NCBI RefSeq assembly: GCF_002252525.1 | Contig: NZ_NNRM01000046.1 | Coordinates: forward strand, 62,001-126,000 | Direction of reading: 5' to 3' | From: Brucella pseudogrignonensis | Lineage (GTDB): Bacteria > Pseudomonadota > Alphaproteobacteria > Rhizobiales > Rhizobiaceae | DNA length: 64,000 bases | Shown: one piece after another, positions 57,307 to 64,000 of the stretch | Layout: each line of letters opens with the position of its first letter | Numbering within the stretch: position 1 is the stretch's first letter | Made by a program: the position numbers and the translations under genes | The notes under the pieces: generated by a model | Database searches by the model: none | The model's input: only the letters and a program-made list of their open reading frames with translations | Told to the model about the DNA's origin: nothing

Positions 57307-58105
57307 TGTCGCCCGATCATATATCGTGGCGCGAACAACACGCGCCCTTTCCAAAGCCCGCGGGAGACCTCCGCTTCCCGGCGCCGATCTTAATGCTCAG
57401 ATCAAAGCGATTATTTAAGAAATGTCCACCTATGGCCAGCGGCAGCGTTCACGCAATTCCGCGGCGCAAAGACCCGCGAACAAGGCTGTTAGTCGCCAAA
57501 TTGCAAGTGGATTTATGCACTGATAGAGCAATATGATTTGCTTCTGGGGGCTATGCTGGAACCACCGGGAACGCAGCATGACGGCCGAGTCACGGATGTA
57601 CCCTCCATTGCCAGATAGTGCACTCATATGAAGAAATTACGTGCGACAACTAAGAAAAAGTCAGCATTGCTTCTTCGCTAGACTGTGGTAATTGGGATGA
57701 TCCGCACGACAAGCAAAGTTTTGCCCCCACATGTTTGATCATCAAATCTTCTGGCCACTGTATTACTCGCCGGAAGCAGGAGTTCTGCAAAAGGTCAGTG
57801 GTATCGCAGCGCTTCATACGTGGGAGTTCTTTGCTTGGTCACATCACGTTTTTCAATCACGGTGCCATCATCAGCCGGTTGCTCTCTTGCGGTGGTAGAC
57901 GGGCTAACGGGTGCAAATCAAGAATTGTTTGATCAACTCTCTTGGGCGTTTCTCGCTTCCAAATCATTGCTAACTTCTCGGAAGACCGCCTTTGAAAGAG
58001 AGTGAGTACAAAAATAAAGTGGTTTCCGAATAATGTCCTTGCGGCTGTGGCTCGTTCATTTTGAAGGAACAGATAACAAGACAGGTGGGCAACCGTGTTT
58101 CCTTC
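57307..58105. other. Gap with no supported gene
   Basis: About 800 bp right of the IS427 copy. Only short frames (57294-57536, 57735-57932, 57820-58005) without known domains or consistent ribosome sites. No repeat or RNA gene seen. Confidence 0.5.
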
Positions 58106-58351
58106 TCAAACAGATTCCGTAAAACGTATTCCGATCCTGCCATGTTTGTCGACTTTCAGGAATTCAACGCCAGCTGCTTCCAGCACTCTTTGCACGTGTA
58201 GAACAGTGCTTTCCTTAAGATTCTCTCCTCGCTCCAAGCGAACAATTGTGTTGGTTGACATATTAGTCAATTTTGCCAAGTCCAGAACGCTAAGCTTCAA
58301 TGCCGCTCTCGCCACGCGACACTGAGCGGCACTCATCAACATAATCGCCAT
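58106..58351 (-). CDS. Small XRE-family helix-turn-helix regulator
   Basis: Up to 81 residues. QCRVARAALKLSVLDLAKLTNMS and TIVRLERGENLKES form the five-helix XRE (lambda Cro/C1) DNA-binding fold, followed by a short beta tail (GVEFLKVDKHGRIGIRF). It occupies almost the whole protein. It is divergent from the coupled genes at 58478-60087 and may control them. The start could be any of three Met codons (58351, 58342, 58336). Confidence 0.75.
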   Translation of the reverse strand: MAIMLMSAAQCRVARAALKLSVLDLAKLTNMSTNTIVRLERGENLKESTVLHVQRVLEAAGVEFLKVDKHGRIGIRFTESV

Positions 58352-58477
58352 AATATGTTCATTTCTATTGATCTGGAAACGATCTGTGAGTATGCTGTCA
58401 ACGTTCCGACGGTCGCCCCGAGTGTTGGAACCACGCGGAGCGACCTAACCACAACCCGGCTTATGGGAGCTCAGGTC

Positions 58478-59116
58478 ATGGCTGATTCTGACAATAGCAC
58501 GACTTTGCCTTTCGTCACCCGCAGGAAATTAATTTCGCGCGGAGCATTTCCTTCTGAGGCTTCAGCGAAACACACAATCGAAAAGGAAATATTCCCTGAT
58601 CCGGTACTGGCGCTCTGGCATCAGTGGCAGGAAGCTCACCTTTCAATGAAAGGTCATGCAGATACTGCGCACTCTCTGGAACAGCAACTGGCTGAAACTG
58701 TAGATTACCCTTCCGCCATAATTGCACTGGCCAACGGCGAGACCGTGACCGCATATTCGATTGCCGCAATCCGTGACATACTGAAAGACGCGCCAGATGA
58801 AAACACAGCTTGTGCCAAAGCAGAAGCAGAGTTTACCGCCCATAAGCTGCGGTGGGAACAGGCTGAACGGGAAATTGGCTATTCCGCTGCAGTGCGCGCC
58901 GAACACGAGGCAGCAGACGAGGCCACTCGCATCCTCAATGTCATGGCTATAACGTACTCTAAGTCATTAGCCGGCGTTGAAGCGAAACTTGACGCTATCG
59001 TCAGGGAAGGCAGTCTTTGGCACGATTCGTCAGAATTTCCGTGGCTCCAAATGCGCTCGCTGCTCAGTGATGTAATGCATTTGAGGGCGTATTACTATGG
59101 TGGTTCAGAGTCATGA
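58478..59116 (+). CDS. Hypothetical protein of a Rhizobiales accessory family
   Basis: 212 residues from ATG 58478, with GGGAG upstream at a proper distance; the frame is open further back but without a better start. Two parts are visible: an N-terminal TRRKLISRGAF segment and a mostly helical body (DPVLALWHQWQEAH, EHEAADEATRILNVMA). Similar proteins beginning with LxxTRRKLL and a DPALALWRxW motif are frequent in Rhizobiales accessory regions; no function is known to me. It overlaps the MNT-HEPN gene by 4 bp (ATGA), so the two are co-translated. Confidence 0.65.
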   Translation: MADSDNSTTLPFVTRRKLISRGAFPSEASAKHTIEKEIFPDPVLALWHQWQEAHLSMKGHADTAHSLEQQLAETVDYPSAIIALANGETVTAYSIAAIRDILKDAPDENTACAKAEAEFTAHKLRWEQAEREIGYSAAVRAEHEAADEATRILNVMAITYSKSLAGVEAKLDAIVREGSLWHDSSEFPWLQMRSLLSDVMHLRAYYYGGSES

Positions 59117-60087
59117 AAAGCATCCGACGCAGACTCGAGCTGACACCCTCTTCTAGTGAGACGCTCATTGAACGGGTTGACCATTTGGCGCTTAGCGCAC
59201 GCTTGGAACTCATCAGAGTTGTGAAAATACTATTCGAAGAATTTGATGCTGCGCAAACGGGAAAAGTTTCTGAGAAAAAGACAGGAGGACTCATCCTTAA
59301 ACTTATTCTTTTCGACTTTCCTGAGGATAAACGTCATACTCGCGACGGACGCAGCGAAAGCCTGAATAGCGGCAATGCAGGCAAGTTTCACGCAGATTTC
59401 AAATTACTGATCATCGTGAATTCGGAATTCTTCGTGAGTCCGCGTATTTGGAAACGAGCTGAAGAACGTATTTCTCGCGAAATAAAAGTTACTGGCAACT
59501 TGTCCACTCAAATTAATTTCTTAGTCCACTCCATTATATACATCAATGATCACCTCGCTAACGGTAATCCATTTTTCGTTCAATTGGTTCAGAGTGGGTA
59601 CATGATTTATGAGGCGCCCGGATCACTCCTGGTAGAACCACCGCCTGCAGACCCCGAATTCGCCAGGAAAGAAATGCGACGCGATTTCTGCCACTGGTTT
59701 TCAAGTGCCAGTCGTCGCATCGAACTGGCCGGAGAAGCGTTCGAGCGGGGATTTTATAGAGAGGCGGCTTTCGACTTGCACCAATCTGTTGAAAGGCTTT
59801 ATCATTGTGTGTTGGGTGTCAAGACAATGTACAATCCGAAATCTCACCGGCTGGCCTTCCTGAGGTCACACGCAGAACGGATCGCACCTCGGTTGACTAA
59901 CGTCTGGTGCGACGGCACCGGTTTTGCAAAACGCTGCTTTGATCGACTTGATCGGGCATACATAGGTGCCCGCTACTCACGAACCTATGAGATCACTCGC
60001 GAGGAGCTGCTATTGATCACTGCTGGGGTAAAAGCTTTGCAAGAAGCTGTGGAGGCAACTTGCCTCGAACATCTTAGCAAACTTTAG
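59113..60087 (+). CDS. Nucleotidyltransferase-HEPN protein with eroded active sites
   Basis: 324 residues. An N-terminal minimal nucleotidyltransferase-like domain (about 25-170) is followed by a HEPN domain (about 190-315: FYREAAFDLHQSVERLYHCVL, RLDRAYIGARYSRTYEIT). In active MNT domains a GS motif and a D-x-D pair bind Mg-ATP; here the equivalent positions read LFDFPED and ADFKLL, losing the GS and the second Asp. The HEPN RNase motif R-x-H region reads ARYSRTYEI, with Thr where related proteins have His. Both catalytic sites therefore look degraded. MNT-HEPN pairs often act as toxin-antitoxin or stress systems; here the fusion may be structural or decayed. Confidence 0.7.
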   Translation: MKSIRRRLELTPSSSETLIERVDHLALSARLELIRVVKILFEEFDAAQTGKVSEKKTGGLILKLILFDFPEDKRHTRDGRSESLNSGNAGKFHADFKLLIIVNSEFFVSPRIWKRAEERISREIKVTGNLSTQINFLVHSIIYINDHLANGNPFFVQLVQSGYMIYEAPGSLLVEPPPADPEFARKEMRRDFCHWFSSASRRIELAGEAFERGFYREAAFDLHQSVERLYHCVLGVKTMYNPKSHRLAFLRSHAERIAPRLTNVWCDGTGFAKRCFDRLDRAYIGARYSRTYEITREELLLITAGVKALQEAVEATCLEHLSKL

Positions 60088-60239
60088 TTAGTCAGGTGCT
60101 CAGATTCCTCGGCCTCTGATACGAATGAACACAATCGCCTTCTGATTGGAGCCTACCTCGACCGTTATGCTTATTGTAGTTTCAAACGATTAGGTAAAAG
60201 ACCGAGCTAGCAGCCGGAATCGTAAAAAACCTGACTATA

Positions 60240-61092
60240 TCAGTCTTTTGCGATGCGCACGGTGAGGAGGCGGATGTTTGCCATGTAGACATAGGTTAAG
60301 CAGATGAGAGGGTCTCTAAATCTTAGCAAGTCTTCGGCAACGTCCCAGACCTACAGATATCCGCTCGACTATCAATCGAAGTGGTAAAAGTTTAGAACCC
60401 TCAGCGGGCTCGGGTTTTTGGACCATTTCCAGCGTAAACTTTGCGAGTTTTTCCCAGCTTGTCTATGAGCTTGGGTACTCCGTATCCACTATCTGCAAAG
60501 ATACGCCGTAACCAAAGTCGACTTTCGTGCATGTCTTTCAAGACATCAGGTGCATTATCACTCTCCTCAATACCCGCAGAATGGGCCAAAAGATTGACCA
60601 TCAAGCCGAGTGTATAAACCACAATATGACGCTTGCTCGCTTTGATCTTTTCCCGCATCAAAGCCCCATGTTTCGCCACTTTCCGTGGCTTTTACTGATT
60701 AAGTATCGTTAAAGTCAGTGGTGGTACTCGCTGCTTGGCGGTCAGCTGGCGTCTTGTCATCACGAGCGCGTTGTTGATCGTACGATGCATCCTTCATCTC
60801 GCCATCGATAGAAGTATTTTTGCAACTTGGAAAATGCTAAGACGTTCCTTGGCAAAACCCGTCATACGCGACCTGATGAGGAAATATGGAGCAGCGCATT
60901 TACCACCTCACGCAAATCTGACTTGCGAGGGAGATTGCGGCTTGGAGCAGCTATCGTCGGTTTGATGGAAGCACATTCCGTATGTGTTAAAACGATTGCA
61001 TAACGGGCATTGTGACGTCGATCTTGCTTCCGAGCTTGTACAGTGCAAGCCATCACGATTTCTCTCGAATACGAGCAATCCGATTGAATCAT
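60240..61092 (-). pseudogene. Decayed IS5-family transposase
   Basis: Pieces recognisable on the minus strand in order: KSDLREVVNALLHISSSG, a shifted FSKLQKYFYRWRDEG, then REKIKASKRHIVVYTLGLMV with HSAGIEESDNAPDVLKD and RIFADSGYG (the DDE region), and RISVGLGRCRRLAK near the end. Multiple stops and frameshifts separate them. It differs from the IS427-type copies and is older. Confidence 0.75.
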
Positions 61093-61360
61093 AACTACTG
61101 AAATCGTGTAAGTATCACCGAGCAGGCGTTAAAAACCTATCCTTGACCACCATATGGTAAAGCTTATTCTTGATCAATTAGAAGCGTTAGGTGTTGCAAA
61201 ATTGCTTCTGCTCTACCTTCAAAATTTCAACGCCTGTTAGCAACGCCGCGAAATCGTTGAAACAATTTGTAAATAATATATTGAGCGATTCACTCAACTT
61301 TTAGCCAGCAAGTCCCAATAGGCAAGCCAGCGAACATGCAACGCCTATTTCGGGGATACT

Positions 61361-63714
61361 ATGCTGGGGACTCTATCTTTCCAAAACACGATCAACCATC
61401 GTTGGTTGAAAGCTCTTTCCGCCTCTGTTGCGCTGTTGGCTGCGATGCCGGCTCACGCACAGACTGCGCCTGAAAAGAATGCCGTAAAGCAGAGCCAGAA
61501 CACCGAGGGCGAAAGCGCTGAAGTGATAGGGCTGCAGACAATCACACTTTCAGCGGAGCGCGCGGCCAAAAACCTGCTTGATGTTCCAATGTCCATCAGC
61601 GTGATTGATCGTGACACGCTCGACCGCCATCAGGTGCGTGATATTCAGGATATGGTGCGCTATGAGCCGGGCGTAAGTGTTGATCGTCAGACATCGCTCA
61701 CCAATCCTTTTGGACAGCTCAACAGTTTCAATATTCGCGGTGTGGGCGGCAACCGTGTGCAAATTCTGGTCGATGTGCGCGTGTTCAGGAGCGTACCACC
61801 GATGGCAGCCGTGATTTTGTCGATCCGTTTAATATGAAATCGGTTGAGATCACACGCGGACCGAACTCGGTTCTATGGGGTGCAGATGCGTTGGGCGGCG
61901 TCGTGTTTTTCAGGACGCTTGATGCCGACGATCTTCTGGATGGTACCAAGCCATGGGCTGTCGAAACCAAATTCAGCTATGACAGCTTCGACAAATCGTT
62001 CCGCAAACAGATCACCGGTGCGGCCGAAGCCGGAGACTTTACGGTTCTCGGCAGTTTCGGACATATGAGCTCGTCCGAGCCCGATATGCGTAAGGCACGG
62101 GCCGATGGCGGGAGCTGGGGTTGTCCGCGTGAGTCTATCTGGCCTTGCAACAAAGCATTTCCGATGGATACCGACGCTTATAACGGCTTGATGAAACTTC
62201 AGTGGAATCCGTCTGCCGATCATGAATTCAAGCTGACGGGCGAGTGGTTTGAGCGGAATACCGATGTCGATCAGAAGTATGATTCCGGTGCTGCCAATCC
62301 GCTTTATGCAAGCATGCCCGCTTATTACAGTTTCTATTATCAAAACGAGAGCTGGGATCGTTCGCTGAAAATGCAGCGCGCTCGCTTTGCTTTGGATCAT
62401 CGCTGGACCGTCGGCGCGTCCTGGCTGGATGAGGTGAAGTGGAACATTTCCTATTCACCGCAGAAGCGCGATACGACCAGCACTCAGATCCGCAATTACT
62501 CGCTTCTGGCAACGCCGCGACGTGAAAAGCGTATTCAGATCCGCAATTATAGCGAGGATTTTCTACAGGCTGACGTTCAGCTGACATCGTCATTTGATCT
62601 TGGTCAGACCAGCCATAAAGTCATCTATGGTTTTGCGGGCGATATCACCAAAAGCAATTATGATGGTGATAATATCACCACCAATCTCAACACGGGTGTA
62701 ACGACGGTTACGCCGCGGCAGGGTTTCAATTTCCCGAAAGTCGATACGATTCGTGCGGACTTTTATGTTCAGGACGAAATCAAGCTGCTGGATGAACGTT
62801 TGACGCTGACACCTGGCTTGCGTCTGGCAACCTATTCCCTCGATCCGACCAAGGATGATGGCTATGTTTCGCTTGATGGGTTTGAGCCGGAAAAGATGGA
62901 TGAAACCCGTCTGATCAAGCGTCTCGGTGCGATTTATAAGCTCGACGATACCTATTCGGTATTCGCCTCCTATGGGGAGGGCTTCAAAATGCCAACGGCT
63001 CAGCAGCTCTTTGTTTCGTCCACCTCTATCGGCGCAACGAGCATGGTTGAGGTCATTCCAAACCCGAACCTGAAGCCGGAATTTGTGCGTAGCTATGAAG
63101 CTGGTCTGCGTGGCGAATTTAATCGAGGCTATTTCAGCGCGTCCACATTCTATTCGGACTACAAGGACTTTATCCGTGGCTTGCAGCGCGTTCCGGGGGA
63201 AGCAGATAAATACACCTCCGGCAACGTGGAAAGCGTGAAGGTCTGGGGTATCGAGTTCGGGGGCGAATACGAGGTCTACAACAACGTTTTCGCCAATGCG
63301 GCGCTTTCTTATATGCGTGGCGATCAGCGCGTGGACGCCGGATCTGAGAAGACGCCGTTTGATGGTGCGTCGCCACTCACAACCGTTCTCGGCCTGCGTT
63401 ATATCATTCCGGACTGGAACCTTGAAACCGAGTTTGTTGGAACTTTTGCATCCGGTGTGAAGCGCCGTGCCGATGAAGATGCCTTCAAACCGTCGAGCTA
63501 CACGGTGTTTGATGCCTACGCGAAATGGTCTCCAACCAAGCAAATTGATGTGAATTTCGGTGTCGAGAACATCTTCGACAAGCGCTATTTCCCAAATACG
63601 CTGACAGGTTATGCCAATTCGCCAGAGACGTCCTCGGTCGCCAATGTCAATCCGCTTGAGATGCAGGTTGCGCCAGGCCGTACCTTCAAGGTTGGCGCCA
63701 CGATGCGTTTCTGA
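61361..63714 (+). pseudogene. TonB-dependent receptor (haemoglobin/haem type), frameshifted
   Basis: Outer-membrane receptor of about 780 residues in two frames. The first (61361-61837) gives the signal peptide (ALSASVALLAAMPAHAQ) and plug start (TITLSAERAAKNLLDVPMSISVID, NSFNIRGVGGNRVQILVD). A shift between 61771 and 61784 breaks it: reading VDGVRVQERTTDGSRDFVDPFNMKSVEITRG would be restored by one added base. The second frame (61834-63714) has the plug end and the barrel, ending in FKVGATMRF with a terminal Phe. The receptor is of the TonB-dependent haem/haemoglobin type, with the NPNLKPE segment. It is either a recent pseudogene or a sequencing error. Confidence 0.82.
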
Positions 63715-63734
63715 TCGCCATTGATGATCAACAT

Positions 63735-63765
63735 GCCGGGGCAGGTTTAAAGCTGCTCCGGCTTT
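63735..63765 (+). terminator. Possible terminator after the TonB receptor
   Basis: GCCGGGGCAG (63735-63744) pairs with CTGCTCCGGC (63753-63762) across an 8-nt loop with one G-T mismatch, followed by TTTCT. Weak, with a short T-run. Confidence 0.35.
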
Positions 63766-63787
63766 CTCATGTCAGTATCGGTTGATT

Positions 63788-64000
63788 ATGTTCACTGTGC
63801 TTAAACAATTTTGGCAGCTGCTCAAATATTGCAATTCCGGCGAGGGGAAAGTCCTCGGCTGGCTGCTTCTGGCTTTGATATTCGCACTTGATTTCATAGG
63901 CATTTATCTTGGCGTCAAGTTAATCGGTTGGACCGCTGCGTTCTACAACGCGGTTGAACAAAAAAATGCAGCTGAGACACTGGCGCAACTTGGCGTTTTT
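63788..64000 (+). CDS. SbmA/BacA-like ABC transporter, N-terminal part
   Basis: First 71 codons of a gene running off the window. ATG 63788 opens a polytopic protein: MFTVLKQFWQLLKY, a membrane segment (LGWLLLALIFALDFIGIYLG), then VKLIGWTAAFYNAVEQKNA, which matches the SbmA/BacA/YddA half-transporter family (TM domain, ATPase later). These proteins import peptides or vitamin B12-like compounds. It follows the TonB receptor in the same direction, a common pairing. Confidence 0.85.
   Translation, partial: MFTVLKQFWQLLKYCNSGEGKVLGWLLLALIFALDFIGIYLGVKLIGWTAAFYNAVEQKNAAETLAQLGVF

Noticed and set aside
62590-63543. 317-residue minus-strand frame
   Set aside because: Antisense to the TonB receptor barrel.
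1-64000. CRISPR array, rRNA operon, riboswitch
   Set aside because: I looked for regularly spaced repeats, rRNA-like sequence and classical riboswitch leaders and saw none; a covariance-model scan would be needed to exclude small RNAs.

Overview
The window looks like chromosomal DNA of an alphaproteobacterium of the family Brucellaceae (Ochrobactrum/Brucella type). This rests on the gene content and on the convergent pair of a WbkD-like epimerase/dehydratase and a WbkF-like undecaprenyl-phosphate sugar-phosphate transferase, plus several Rhizobiales-type mobile genes. No rRNA or other species marker is present, so the assignment is an inference from recognised protein families.

Positions 1-9,500 hold a nucleoside salvage cluster: ribokinase, and on the minus strand an IclR regulator, a BMP-type ABC importer (binding protein, double ATPase, two permeases), an ADP-ribosylglycohydrolase-family enzyme and a nucleoside hydrolase. 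Positions 9,498-16,160 form one tight operon: a polyamine/opine-type ABC importer enclosing a three-subunit FAD/2Fe-2S amine or amino-acid dehydrogenase (HcnABC/opine oxidase type). An MFS exporter with an ArsR regulator and a secreted DUF922 putative metalloprotease follow.

Positions 19,119-50,118 are a large surface-polysaccharide (probably O-antigen) region. wbkD and wbkF sit before a tRNA-Gln(UUG). After the tRNA comes about 1.3 kb of unrecognisable sequence and then an AT-rich block (about 23.6-37.3 kb) that looks horizontally acquired. It holds a 1204-residue multi-domain glycosyltransferase, three further glycosyltransferases (one a GT2-GT4 fusion), a coiled-coil methyltransferase and the Wzm/Wzt ABC exporter, whose ATPase has an extra C-terminal domain. 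A run of insertion-sequence debris (37.4-39.4 kb) separates this from genes of more ordinary composition: GDP-mannose supply (manB, manC, AGE-family isomerase), a glycosyltransferase, dTDP-L-rhamnose supply (rmlACBD) and an O-antigen ligase-like membrane protein. Together these give sugar donors, chain assembly, possible chain capping, export and ligation.

Positions 50,600-61,100 are accessory DNA: a MOBQ-type relaxase-helicase (TraA) without a transfer apparatus, small divergent ORFs, an apparently intact IS427-group IS5 element, a small XRE regulator, a hypothetical protein coupled to a nucleotidyltransferase-HEPN protein with eroded active sites, and a decayed IS5 copy. The window ends in a TonB-dependent receptor gene carrying a frameshift and the start of an SbmA/BacA-like ABC transporter.

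The points most worth following are: the coiled-coil methyltransferase beside Wzm/Wzt as a candidate chain terminator; the 1204-residue glycosyltransferase; the ADP-ribosylglycohydrolase in a nucleoside importer operon; the non-coding end of an IS1111-type element as a candidate bridge-RNA locus; the slippery heptamers in two IS427 copies; and the eroded MNT-HEPN protein.
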